Shown: positions 44,390 through 52,822 of the stretch, in pieces
How positions within the stretch are numbered: the first letter of the stretch is position 1
Layout of the letters: the number at the start of each line of letters is the position of its first letter
NCBI RefSeq assembly: GCF_026626745.1
Contig: NZ_JAPNJW010000001.1
Span: forward strand, 4,138,001 to 4,202,000
Direction: 5' to 3'
From: Nannocystis sp. RBIL2
GTDB taxonomy: Bacteria; Myxococcota_A; Polyangia; Nannocystales; Nannocystaceae
Length of the DNA: 64,000 nt
Notes under the pieces: model-generated
Database searches by the model: none
What the model was told of the DNA's origin: nothing
What the model saw: only the letters and a program-made list of their open reading frames with translations
Position numbers and translations under genes: made by a program

Positions 44390-46714
44390 ATGGCCCAGCA
44401 AGCCGAACCCCCCAGCCCCACGCCGCGCCGCCGCGGGCTGCGGGCCCTGTCGATCACCTTCCAGCTGCTGTTCGGCCTCGGCCTCGGCCTCGCGCTGACC
44501 GAGGTCGCCTTCTCGGTGCGCAACGGCGGCGCGTTCCCCCACGTCAACTTCTACGTCGCCGACCCCGAGCTCGGCGTCCGCCTCGAGCCGGGCGCGACGA
44601 TGGAGTTCCAGCTGAAGCCGAACCCGTCGTCGACGATCCACGTCAACAGCCGCGGCTACCGCGGCGACGAGTGGCCGGCGCCCGGCGGCGACGAGGTGAT
44701 CGTGGTCGGCGACTCGCAGGTGTTCGGCCTCGGGGTCGACGACGACCGCACGTTCTCGGCCCAGCTGGCCCAGCTCAGCGGCCGCCCGGTCATCAACGCG
44801 GGCGTGCCGACCTACGGGCCGATGGAGTACCTCGCGGTCGCGCGCGAGCTGCTGGCCGAGCGCCGCTCGAAGACCGTGGTGGTGGTCCTCAACTTCGTGA
44901 ACGATCCGTTCGAGATCGATCGCCCCAACCACGAGCGCCACGCGGTATGGGACGGCTGGGCGGTGCGCAGCGAGACCGCGCCGACACAGGTCACGCAGTT
45001 CCCGGGCCGCAAGTGGCTGTTCTCCAAGTCGCACGCGTTCTACACGCTGCGCCGCTGGCTGCACGCGCGCGGGACCGTGGAGATCCCCGAGGACTCCGAG
45101 CTCGGCAGCCCCGTCGACGCCGGCACGCCCTCCGAGGGCGGCCTCGACGACCTCGTCCTCGCCAGCCGCTCGGCCCGCGCCGCCGCCGACGCCGAGCACC
45201 AGACCGCAGTCACCGCGCTCACCGGCTCGCGCGCCCGCCTCGACGCGGTCGACAAGCAGATCGCCGACCAGCGCGTGACCATCGACCGCAAGCTCGCCGC
45301 CGCCAGCGAGGACGGGAAGGTCGGCAACTTCCAGCTCGAGGTCGCCCGCGGCAAGCCCGGCGACATCGTCCGCGAGGACTACGGCGAGTCGAGCCGCTCG
45401 CTGCAAGTCACCGCGAGCCTCATCCGCCAGGCCGCGAAGCTGCGCAACGACCACCTCGCGGCGCAGCTCAAGAAGGAAGAGAAGGCCGGCAAGAGCGAGC
45501 TCAAGGACCTGGTCAAGGCCGAGGCCGACCTGGTCGCCGAGCAGCAGCGCCTGCGCAAGGAGATCGCCGCCGGCGTGCCGCCCGCGGGCCGCCCGCCGTC
45601 GCGCTTCCACGACTACCTGCAGCAGTTCAAGGCGATGTGCGACGAGTACGGCGCGGAGCTGGTGGTCGTCGCCCTGCCGATCGACGTGCAGGTCGACCCC
45701 GGCGAGTGGGCCAAATACGACGTGAGCGACGCGCCCGACATGCAGGACTCGCTGATCCTGCTCGATGATCTGGTCGCCGACGCCACCGCGCTCGGCCTGC
45801 GCGCGGTCGAGGTCACGGCGGCGCTGCGCTCGGCCCAGCCCGGGGCCTTCCTCGACCACGACATCCACATGACCGCGAAAGGCCACGCGGCGTTCGCGAC
45901 TGCGCTGGCCGACCGCCTGGAGACGCCGCTGGCGGTGCCGCTGGAGGGGCCACAGCCGGGCCTGCCGCCGGGGCGCTCGTTCGTGCCGACGGCCACGGAG
46001 TGGACCACGGCGCCGGAGGTCAAGGTGGTGGGCTCGACCGCGCTCGGCTGCTCGACCCAGATCGAGCGCGAGTGGCTGCGCGTGCAGTGCCGCCGCCGCG
46101 CCGCCGGGGAGGGCTTCGGCGGGGTGGTGGTCAGCGAGGGCGCGACCCCGGCGACGATGGCGATGCGGACCACGGACAGCCTGTCGCTGGTGACGCCGCT
46201 GACCGTCGGCGAGCCGCTGACCGCCCGCTTCTACTGGAAGAAGGAGGTCCATGACCTGCAGATCCGCTGGCCCACGGGCGAGGACGGCAAGCCGAAGTTC
46301 GCCGGCGAATTCGTCAAGGCGGAGCTGACGATGCCGCCGGCCGACGCGGCCGCGGAGGCAGCGATCGCGGGCCTGTGCGCCTGCCATGCGCAGACCCGCA
46401 AGGAGCAGCTGTGCGCGCCGGGCAAGCTGTTCGACGAGTACGAGCAGGACGTCTCCGACTGCAAGAGCGTGTGCAGCGATCTATGGGGCGACCCGGCGCT
46501 GATCGCAGGGTGCACCCTGAAGTACGCCGAGGACAAGGACTGCGCGGCCCGCCTGGCCTGCGTGCAGAACGATCCGCTGTTCGCGCCGACGTGTCCCGAG
46601 GGGCAGGTGCTGGCATTCGCGAGCAACCGCTGCCGGACGCCCTGCGACGAGAATCACCCGTGCGAGGGCGGGCAACGCTGCATGCCCTGGCACGGCGGAG
46701 GCGTGTGCTTGTGA
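44390..46714 (+). CDS. membrane-anchored SGNH/GDSL hydrolase-like protein with coiled coil and Cys-rich tail
   Basis: Protein of 774 aa with an N-terminal TM anchor (LLFGLGLGLALTEVAFSV), so the rest is extracytoplasmic. SGNH domain: block I VVVGDSQVFGLG with the putative nucleophile Ser109, NAGVPTYGPMEYLAVA (block II/III), and a C-terminal catalytic-type DHDIHMTAKGHAAFA (Asp-x-x-His). Residues ~255-400 insert a charged coiled coil (LRNDHLAAQLKKEEKAGKSE). The C-terminal ~130 residues are Cys-rich (CACHAQTRKEQLC, CKSVCSDLWG). SGNH proteins near carbamoyltransferase and DUF5989 genes usually act in surface-glycan assembly, as O-acyl esterases or transferases. First gene of a co-directional group to 49465. 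Confidence 0.82.
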   Translation: MAQQAEPPSPTPRRRGLRALSITFQLLFGLGLGLALTEVAFSVRNGGAFPHVNFYVADPELGVRLEPGATMEFQLKPNPSSTIHVNSRGYRGDEWPAPGGDEVIVVGDSQVFGLGVDDDRTFSAQLAQLSGRPVINAGVPTYGPMEYLAVARELLAERRSKTVVVVLNFVNDPFEIDRPNHERHAVWDGWAVRSETAPTQVTQFPGRKWLFSKSHAFYTLRRWLHARGTVEIPEDSELGSPVDAGTPSEGGLDDLVLASRSARAAADAEHQTAVTALTGSRARLDAVDKQIADQRVTIDRKLAAASEDGKVGNFQLEVARGKPGDIVREDYGESSRSLQVTASLIRQAAKLRNDHLAAQLKKEEKAGKSELKDLVKAEADLVAEQQRLRKEIAAGVPPAGRPPSRFHDYLQQFKAMCDEYGAELVVVALPIDVQVDPGEWAKYDVSDAPDMQDSLILLDDLVADATALGLRAVEVTAALRSAQPGAFLDHDIHMTAKGHAAFATALADRLETPLAVPLEGPQPGLPPGRSFVPTATEWTTAPEVKVVGSTALGCSTQIEREWLRVQCRRRAAGEGFGGVVVSEGATPATMAMRTTDSLSLVTPLTVGEPLTARFYWKKEVHDLQIRWPTGEDGKPKFAGEFVKAELTMPPADAAAEAAIAGLCACHAQTRKEQLCAPGKLFDEYEQDVSDCKSVCSDLWGDPALIAGCTLKYAEDKDCAARLACVQNDPLFAPTCPEGQVLAFASNRCRTPCDENHPCEGGQRCMPWHGGGVCL

Positions 46715-46790
46715 GGCTCGGACTTCGGCGCTCCTGCGGGGACATATCATCGGCTCGGCGCCCCCAGCCGGCAGCCGCGAGGAGGCACCG

Positions 46791-47507
46791 ATGAGCCGCG
46801 ACGTCACCGGCGCGCTCGCGCGGCTGCTCAGCCCGTTGGCCTGGCGCGGGCCGGCTCGCAGCGCGCGCAAGCTTTATGCCTTCGCGCTGGCCGAGCAGGG
46901 CAGCATGCTCGACCTGCGGCTGGCGGCGGCGCGCACGCCTTCGCCGGCGCGGGCGGCCGCCTATCTGCGCCACGCCGACGACGAGGCCCGGCACGCGCAG
47001 ATGTTCGCCAAGCGGGCGGCGAAGCTGGCCGGCGAGGCGGGGCGGCCGTTCGTGCTTCCGCCGCTGCGGGCCGACTCCGAGCGGCTGTTCGAGCTGCTCG
47101 GCGAGCGCGACTTCCTCGCCTTCGTCCACTTCGGCGAGGAGCGGGCGCGGCGGCAGTTCGAGGCCTACGTCACCTGGTTCAAGGGACAGGCGCGCGATCA
47201 GGACGCGGTGCTCTTTGAGACGATCCTGGTCGACGAGCGGCGGCACGGGCAGTACACCCGCGAGCTGCTGTTCGCGCTCGCGGGCGAGGTCGAGGCCCGC
47301 CGGGCGCTGCGCCGCGTGGCCCGCTGGGAGCTCGGGCGCCGCTGGATGCGGGCCGGGCGGTTCGTCGCCGAGCGGGTGTATCTCGCCCTCACGCTCGCGC
47401 TCTACGTCCTCGCCGCGCCGCTGGCCCTGCTCGTGCGCCTGGTCCGGCCGATCCGCCCCGGCCTGCGCGCCGAGGCGCCCGCCGAGGCCTTGCCCGCGCC
47501 GAAGTGA
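46791..47507 (+). CDS. ferritin-like domain protein with C-terminal TM helix
   Basis: Protein of 238 aa; an AGGAGG (46780-46785) precedes the ATG by 5 nt. Four-helix bundle with diiron ligands: FALAEQGSMLD, DDEARHAQMF, GEERARRQFEAY and VDERRHGQYTREL. After the bundle a hydrophobic helix (YLALTLALYVLAAPLALLVRL) tethers it to the membrane, a layout seen in rubrerythrin-like membrane proteins and in some diiron oxygenases. It sits 7 bp before the carbamoyltransferase gene, so it is almost certainly in the same transcript. It may oxidise or hydroxylate a glycan or lipid precursor, but this is inference. Confidence 0.8.
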   Translation: MSRDVTGALARLLSPLAWRGPARSARKLYAFALAEQGSMLDLRLAAARTPSPARAAAYLRHADDEARHAQMFAKRAAKLAGEAGRPFVLPPLRADSERLFELLGERDFLAFVHFGEERARRQFEAYVTWFKGQARDQDAVLFETILVDERRHGQYTRELLFALAGEVEARRALRRVARWELGRRWMRAGRFVAERVYLALTLALYVLAAPLALLVRLVRPIRPGLRAEAPAEALPAPK

Positions 47508-47514
47508 TCGCGTC

Positions 47515-49224
47515 ATGGCCCGCGTCCTCGGCATCTCCGCCCACTACCACGACGCCGCCGCCGCGCTGGTGGTCGACGGCGAGGTGGTCGCGGCGATCCA
47601 GGAGGAGCGGCTGTCGCGGATCAAGAACGACCCCGGCCTGCCGCTGGCGGCCGCCTTCGCCTGCCTGCAGCACGCCGGCCTGCAGCCCGGCGACCTCGAC
47701 GCGGTCGCTTTTTACGAAGAACCGTTCGCCAAGCTCGAGCGCGTCCTCGTCCACCTGCTGCGCCACCTGCCGCGGACCTGGCGGGCCTTCCCGCGCGCCC
47801 TCGCCGGCCAGCTCGGCAGCAAGATCTGGGTCCTCGATCACCTGTCCGAAGGGCTAGGTGTCGCCCGCGACCGCGTGGTCCGCTTCGACCACCACCGCAG
47901 CCACGCCGCCAGCGCCCTGCTGGTCTCGCCCTACGAGCACGCCGCAGTGCTCGTCGTCGACGGCGTCGGCGAGGCCCACGCCACCACGATCTGGGACGGC
48001 CGCGGCGACGACCTGCGGCTGCTCGCCAGCGTCGACTTCCCCCACTCTCTCGGCCTCCTCTACGCCGGCCTCACCGCCTTCCTCGGCTTCGCAGTCAACG
48101 AGGGCGAGTACAAGGTCATGGGCCTGGCCGCGTGGGGCCAGCCGCGCCTGCGCCAGCAGTTCGACAAGATCGTCCGCCTCACCGGCGACGGCGCCTACGA
48201 GCTCGACCTGGCCTGCTTCGCCCACATGAGCGACGCCGACCTCGGCTTCGGCCCCGCGCTCGAGCGCCTGCTCGGCCCGCGCCGCCCGCCCGGGCGTCCG
48301 TGGGACTTCGAGCGCGCAGAGGACCGCCACTACGCCGACGTCGCCGCGACCTTGCAAGCTGTCCTCGAGGACATCTTGCTCGCGCTCGCCCGTAAGGCCC
48401 GCGCCCTGACCGGCGCCGACCACCTGTGCCTGGCCGGCGGCGTCGCCCTCAACGCCCTCGCCAACGCCCGCCTGCAGGCCGAGGCCGGCTTCTCTCGCGT
48501 GTTCGTCCAGCCGGCTGCGGGCGACGCCGGCGGCGCGCTGGGGGCCGCCCTGCTGGCCGCGAAGGACCGCGGCGATCCGCGCCCCGGCCCGCTGCGCAGC
48601 GCCGCTCTCGGCCTCCCCGTCGACGCCGCCCGGGCCCACGAGGTCGCCGGCGAGCTCGGCCTCCCCGTCCGCCGCGTCGACGACCCCGCCGCCGACGTCG
48701 CCCGCCTCGTCGCCGCCGGCAAGATCGTCGCCCACGCCCGCGGCCGCTTCGAATGGGGCCCGCGCGCCCTCGGCCAGCGCTCGCTGCTCGCCTGCCCGCG
48801 CGACCCCGCCACCCGCGAGCGCATGAACCGGCTGATCAAGGAGCGCGAGCCGTTCCGCCCGTTCGCCCCCGCCGTCCTGTCCGAACGGACAGGTGACTTT
48901 TTCACCGCCGAGCCCGACGACATGACCCCGTTCATGACCACCACCGCGCGCGTGCGCGACGCGGCCCGCGGTCGCCTCGGCGCGGTCACCCACCGCGACG
49001 GCACGGCCCGCCTGCAGACCGTCGAGGCCGCGCGCGCGCCCGAGCTGCACGCGGTGCTGACCGAGCTGGCCGCTCTCGGCCACGACCCAGTGGTCCTCAA
49101 CACCTCGCTCAACGGCGCCGGCGAGCCGATCGTCGCCGGCGCCGAGGATGCCCTGGCCTTCTGGCTGCGCCACGGCGTCGACGCCCTCGTCGTCGAGGAT
49201 CTCCTGATCGAGAGGACCCCATGA
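47515..49224 (+). CDS. carbamoyltransferase (NodU/CmcH/TobZ family)
   Basis: Enzyme of 569 aa that makes carbamoyl-adenylate from carbamoyl phosphate and ATP in its Kae1-like domain and passes the carbamoyl group to a hydroxyl in the YrdC-like C-terminal domain. Seen: start MARVLGISAHYHDAAAALV; metal/ATP site HHRSHAASALL; VDGVGEAHATTIWDG; LAGGVALNALANA; C-terminal HARGRFEWGPRALGQRSLLA; and VLNTSLNGAGEPIV. Length fits the family (~560-610 aa). Next to SGNH and DUF5989 genes the acceptor is most likely a cell-surface sugar. The stop overlaps an ATG (ATGA) of a tiny frame at 49221. Coding hairpin units lie at 47841, 48358 and 48876. Confidence 0.93.
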   Translation: MARVLGISAHYHDAAAALVVDGEVVAAIQEERLSRIKNDPGLPLAAAFACLQHAGLQPGDLDAVAFYEEPFAKLERVLVHLLRHLPRTWRAFPRALAGQLGSKIWVLDHLSEGLGVARDRVVRFDHHRSHAASALLVSPYEHAAVLVVDGVGEAHATTIWDGRGDDLRLLASVDFPHSLGLLYAGLTAFLGFAVNEGEYKVMGLAAWGQPRLRQQFDKIVRLTGDGAYELDLACFAHMSDADLGFGPALERLLGPRRPPGRPWDFERAEDRHYADVAATLQAVLEDILLALARKARALTGADHLCLAGGVALNALANARLQAEAGFSRVFVQPAAGDAGGALGAALLAAKDRGDPRPGPLRSAALGLPVDAARAHEVAGELGLPVRRVDDPAADVARLVAAGKIVAHARGRFEWGPRALGQRSLLACPRDPATRERMNRLIKEREPFRPFAPAVLSERTGDFFTAEPDDMTPFMTTTARVRDAARGRLGAVTHRDGTARLQTVEAARAPELHAVLTELAALGHDPVVLNTSLNGAGEPIVAGAEDALAFWLRHGVDALVVEDLLIERTP

Positions 49225-49256
49225 CCGCGCCGCTCACGATTGCGAGGACCGCATGA
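49221..49256 (+). other. possible 11-codon coupling mini-ORF
   Basis: ATG at 49221 overlaps the carbamoyltransferase stop (ATGA). It reads MTAPLTIARTA and stops at 49254-49256, overlapping the DUF5989 start (49253, again ATGA). The stretch around both starts is a short direct repeat (GAGGACC-N2-ATGACCGC, 32 bp apart). It may be a duplication remnant or a re-initiation device. Confidence 0.35.
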
Positions 49257-49465
49257 CCGCCCCCGTGGTTCGTCCGCCGCGCCCCGGCCTGCTGCGCCGC
49301 CTCGCCGCTCGACTGCGCACGATCGGCGGCCTCGTCCTCCACTTCCTCCACCCCGCGCGCTTCGTCCTCGCGCCGCTGCTCATCGTCCTGCTGCTCGCCG
49401 GCGTGCTGCTGTGGCTCACCGGCGGCCTCGCCTACGTGGCGCCGTTCGTCTACACCCTGTTCTGA
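49253..49465 (+). CDS. DUF5989 small membrane protein
   Basis: Protein of 70 aa with an amphipathic basic N-terminus, a segment GGLVLHFLHPARFVLAPLLI and one TM helix ending TGGLAYVAPFVYTLF. The terminal VAPFVYTLF is the signature of DUF5989, a family that regularly follows carbamoyltransferase genes in polysaccharide and exosortase loci. It probably forms a small membrane partner of the glycan-modifying enzymes. Function not established. Confidence 0.82.
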   Translation: MTAPVVRPPRPGLLRRLAARLRTIGGLVLHFLHPARFVLAPLLIVLLLAGVLLWLTGGLAYVAPFVYTLF

Positions 49466-49630
49466 GCGCAGCGCGATCACCCGGGCTCGCACCGGGCCGA
49501 ACCCGACCACCGCCCCGGCGCGACGAGGATGCGCACCGGGGACGAGAGCACCCGTCGGCTGCGCGCCTCGGGTCGCGCTCACTCGCCGCATCACCACCGT
49601 CCCCGCTCGAGTCGCTTACAATGCGCCTTC

Positions 49631-51187
49631 GTGTCTCGCAGCATCCACGACACCCACGGCGTGCTCCGACGGATCCTCGCCCGCGACGACATCGACGCCC
49701 GCGCCCGCTCGAAGCTGGCGAACAAGGTGCGCGAGAACATCCGGCGGCAGCGATGGATCAAGGATCGAGCCCGGCAGCAGCGCAGGCGTGACAGGCGTCC
49801 CCCGCCCCCGCTCGTCGATCCCGACACGACGCCGGTGCTGCTCGAGGACGGCGGGCCCTACGTCCACCACGCCGCGACCGAGGCGGACGTCCGGGAGATC
49901 CTGCGGCGCATGCCGTTTGGGTCGCTGGACGGGCTCGGGCCGATTCACCTGTGTATCGGCGACGAGCCGCGCCGGACGGACAAACAGCCCGTGGATCCGT
50001 GGACGGGGCGGCCCGGAATCAAGGTCCTGCCGGGCGTGTATGGCCCGGCCCCCGCGGGCCTGTACATCCACTCGGATGCCAGCATTCGGCTCCACGCATT
50101 CGTCCACGAGCCGGGCGCCCCCGGGCCGTTCGGCATCTACCTCAAGCTCCGCACGCTCGCCGTGCTGGTGCACGAGTTGTCGCACCACTACGATCACATG
50201 TTCCGCGTCCGCGGCGATCGCTGGCGCATGGATCCCGGCGAGAAGGCCGAGGCCTACGCGGAGACGCGGGAGCGCGAGCTGGTCGAGTCCTGCGTCGTGC
50301 CGTACTTGCACGAGCGTTACGCCGACGAGTGCGCGGCGTTTCGCCGCTGGGAGATCCAGCACGCGGGGTGCTCGCTCCCGTTCGAGGTCCTCGTGGGCGA
50401 TCGGCCGGGACGCCCGGGGCTCGGCGGCGCTTTCATCGGGCTGGTGTTCGGGCTCGCCGCCGGCGAAGATCCGCTGGACGCTCGCGGCCTGCACGCGGAG
50501 CTCCTCGCCCTGCACGACCGCGACGAGGACGCGCTGCAGGTCGTCGACGGCATGCTCGGCGAGCAGCCGGACCACACCGTGGCGCTCGTCACCCGGGCGA
50601 AGATCGCCCTCCGGCGCGGGCTCCACGAGCTCGCGGAGCGGAGCTGCCGGGCCGCGCTGGCCAGCTCGCAGGAGGCCGCGCAGCTGCTGGGGGAGCTGCT
50701 CTGCTCCCAGGCGCGCTGGCAGGAGCTGGCGGACGTGACCACGCGCGCGCTCGCCGACTTCCCGGATCAGGGTTGCGACTCTCGGCTGCGGGTCCTGCGT
50801 GGGCGCGCCCGCGTGGAGCTGCTCGAGCTCGACGCCGCCGCCGAGGACGCCGCCGTCCTGCAGCGCTCCATCTGGCACGACATGCAGCACGAAGCCGGCA
50901 TCATCGACGCCCTGAGGCTGTGCCGCGGCGGCCGGTGGGAAGAGGCGCTCGCGGCGGCCGAGCGCCTCCAAGACACCAGGGGCGGCCTTTCTCGGGTCCA
51001 CCGCGCGGAGACCCGGGCGGTGGTTCTCGAGTGCGCGCTGCGGCTCGGGCGCGGCGGTCGTCTCGCCCCGCTCGATCGAGCCGATGTCGCCGAACTGCAC
51101 AGCCACGGCCATCAGGCGTGGGTCGCTCGGCTGATGGCCGAGCATGGCGCTCGGGTCAGCCAGAGGCCCGCGGCGCCCGAGCAATGA
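49631..51187 (+). CDS. HExxH metallopeptidase-like protein with TPR-like C-terminus
   Basis: Protein of 518 aa from GTG 49631 (VSRSIHDTHGVLRRIL). No signal peptide; an Arg-rich N-terminal region suggests a cytoplasmic protein. The zinc motif LVHELSHHYDHMF carries His181, Glu182 and His185; a third ligand may be a Glu in the helix EKAEAYAETRERELVE. This resembles gluzincin-type peptidase domains. From ~residue 290 on, helical repeats (LDARGLHAELLALHDRDEDA, ALVTRAKIALRRGLHELAER) look like TPRs. Whether it is proteolytic is unknown. It lies alone after the glycan group, 165 bp away. Confidence 0.68.
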   Translation: MSRSIHDTHGVLRRILARDDIDARARSKLANKVRENIRRQRWIKDRARQQRRRDRRPPPPLVDPDTTPVLLEDGGPYVHHAATEADVREILRRMPFGSLDGLGPIHLCIGDEPRRTDKQPVDPWTGRPGIKVLPGVYGPAPAGLYIHSDASIRLHAFVHEPGAPGPFGIYLKLRTLAVLVHELSHHYDHMFRVRGDRWRMDPGEKAEAYAETRERELVESCVVPYLHERYADECAAFRRWEIQHAGCSLPFEVLVGDRPGRPGLGGAFIGLVFGLAAGEDPLDARGLHAELLALHDRDEDALQVVDGMLGEQPDHTVALVTRAKIALRRGLHELAERSCRAALASSQEAAQLLGELLCSQARWQELADVTTRALADFPDQGCDSRLRVLRGRARVELLELDAAAEDAAVLQRSIWHDMQHEAGIIDALRLCRGGRWEEALAAAERLQDTRGGLSRVHRAETRAVVLECALRLGRGGRLAPLDRADVAELHSHGHQAWVARLMAEHGARVSQRPAAPEQ

Positions 51188-51208
51188 GCGCCTCGCCAGC
51201 GCCGCCGC

Positions 51209-52033
51209 TCACGCCTGCGGCGACTCGGCCTCGCTCTCGGGGAAGCGCTTCGCCATCCACGCGCGCCACTGCGGCTCGGCCTCCGCGGCGGCCTCGCTCG
51301 CACCGTCCCCGTAAAAATAGACGCTGACAGCGGTGCGGGCCTTGCCGCCCCACGAGTACGTCCCGACCTCGGCGATGCCCGGCGCGGGGTGGTCGAGGCG
51401 CAGCATCACCTCGCAGGTCTTCGCGCCCTGCTGCACCCGCTCGACCGTCCCCGTGAGCGTCGGCGCGTCGACCGGCGTCGTGCGCTGCTCGCCGACGTTG
51501 GGCCCCGACAGCCCGAGCGCCAGGCTCACCTCGCGCCACGCGTCGTGATGCGTCCCCGCGACCACCACTCCCGAGGCGCGGAACGCCGCGGCCTTCTGTC
51601 CCGCGAAGTGCTGCAGGTACGCCCGCAGGACCTCGAAGAAGCCCGGCCAGCCCGCCTCGAAGCCCTCGAGCTCGTCGTCCCAGGTGTCTTCGGTGGTGAA
51701 CAGGCTGTGGACCATGCGGACCACGCAGGTGTCGCCCGAGCGGGCGCGGATGGTGATCTCCGTGGCCACCGGCGGCGCATCGCCCTTCCACTCGCGCTCC
51801 TCGTAGGCGAGGCGCGCCGGCGGTTGCCACGCGGTGATCGTGCCCCGCGAGACCGCGCCGCCGCCGAAGTCGAACGCGATCGCGCCGCCCTCCTGCCCGT
51901 CGACCGTGGTGGACGTGAACCACGCGCTGATGCCCGGCCCGGTGGCCATCGCGTGCCACAGCTGCTCCGGCGTCCCGGGGAAGACCACATCGAGCTCGAC
52001 CCATCGCTTCTCGGCGTCATTCTTGACTGTCAT
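51209..52033 (-). CDS. SRPBCC / AHSA1-like (START-fold) protein
   Basis: Protein of 274 aa with one clear AHSA1-type SRPBCC domain (ELDVVFPGTPEQLWHAMATG, GISAWFTSTTVDGQEGGAIA, GWPGFFEVLRAYLQHFAGQ) and a second, less clear half (LALGLSGPNVGEQRTTPVDA). These proteins bind hydrophobic ligands or act as co-chaperone-like factors. It overlaps the ArsR-type gene by 17 bp, and ArsR-AHSA1 pairs are a common bacterial operon. No signal peptide. Confidence 0.85.
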   Translation of the reverse strand: MTVKNDAEKRWVELDVVFPGTPEQLWHAMATGPGISAWFTSTTVDGQEGGAIAFDFGGGAVSRGTITAWQPPARLAYEEREWKGDAPPVATEITIRARSGDTCVVRMVHSLFTTEDTWDDELEGFEAGWPGFFEVLRAYLQHFAGQKAAAFRASGVVVAGTHHDAWREVSLALGLSGPNVGEQRTTPVDAPTLTGTVERVQQGAKTCEVMLRLDHPAPGIAEVGTYSWGGKARTAVSVYFYGDGASEAAAEAEPQWRAWMAKRFPESEAESPQA

Positions 52034-52634
52034 GGCGATCCTTTCGTGCTGCGTCGGCGGGCCGGGGGTGCGCCATCACCAGCAGGCGATAGTCGCGGCC
52101 GCCGGGCGCCGAGGTGTCGTGATAGCGGGCGACCAATGTCGTGATCGCCAGAGTGAGATCTTTGGTGAAGGCGGCGCGCTCGCTCGCCGAGGCGAAGCGG
52201 ACCTCGGTGTCGATCGAGAGGGTCGCCAGCCGCCGGTCGGCGTCGACGGCCCGGCGCCACAGCGCCCCGACCTCGCGCACGACGCGGGCCGCGAGCGCGA
52301 TCAAATAGCCCGCGGACAGGCGATCGCGGGTGCGCCCCGGATCGGCGGCCACCGGCCCGAGCGCGGCGGGCGAGACGACGTACGAGCCGGCCGTGGCGAC
52401 GAACAGGCGCTCGGTGAGGCCGCCCCAGCGCCGCTGCTCGGTCTCCCGCACGAGGTCGTGAGCCTCCAGCGCGCGCAGGTGGTAGTTCACCTTCTGCCTC
52501 GGCAAACCGAGCCGCGCCGCGAGGTTGGCCGCAGAGGCAGGCTCGGCCGCGAGCTCGGCCAGGAGCCGGCCCCGCACCGGGTCGAGGGCGACGGTGGCCG
52601 CCGCCGGATCGTCGATGACGGCGATGTCGAGCAC
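52017..52634 (-). CDS. ArsR-family winged-helix transcriptional regulator
   Basis: DNA-binding protein of 205 aa, GTG start. The N-terminal wHTH is typical: LDPVRGRLLAELAAEPASAA, NLAARLGLPRQKVNYHLRAL as helix-turn-helix, and LVRETEQRRWGGLTERLFVA as the wing. No CxC metal site, so it is not a classical metal sensor. The C-terminal half resembles other ArsR-AHSA1 operon regulators. The start codon lies at about the predicted transcription start of the promoter at 52642-52669, so the mRNA is probably leaderless. It probably autoregulates the two-gene operon, which is inference. Confidence 0.88.
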   Translation of the reverse strand: MLDIAVIDDPAAATVALDPVRGRLLAELAAEPASAANLAARLGLPRQKVNYHLRALEAHDLVRETEQRRWGGLTERLFVATAGSYVVSPAALGPVAADPGRTRDRLSAGYLIALAARVVREVGALWRRAVDADRRLATLSIDTEVRFASASERAAFTKDLTLAITTLVARYHDTSAPGGRDYRLLVMAHPRPADAARKDRHDSQE

Positions 52635-52641
52635 GTATTTT

Positions 52642-52669
52642 TAAATAGTTTGAAAAATTTTCTTGTCAA
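52642..52669 (-). promoter_or_regulatory. sigma70-type promoter of the ArsR-SRPBCC operon
   Basis: On the minus strand, TTGACA (52669-52664) and TATTTA (52647-52642) are separated by 16 nt within a strikingly A/T-rich 40-bp island. The start codon GTG is only 7 nt past the -10, so +1 coincides roughly with the codon. The overlapping symmetric tract GAAAATTTTTC and the TATTTAAAAATA word are candidate operators. Confidence 0.72.
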
Positions 52670-52735
52670 TGACCTACGAATCGTGAAACGCTCGGCCGTA
52701 CCCACCATTCAATGGCGGCAGGGCCGCGGGAGATT

Positions 52736-52776
52736 CATGCCCCGCATACATGCCTTTAAAGACATGTGCACACGCG
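52736..52776. repeat. 14-bp CATG repeat array (3 units)
   Basis: CATG units start at 52736 (13 nt), 52749 and 52763. Lies in the 188-bp gap between the ArsR and TerB-like genes. Confidence 0.65.
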
Positions 52777-52822
52777 GCCCCTCACCCGCGCGAGCCGACG
52801 AACACGCAGCGCAGGCCGTCCG

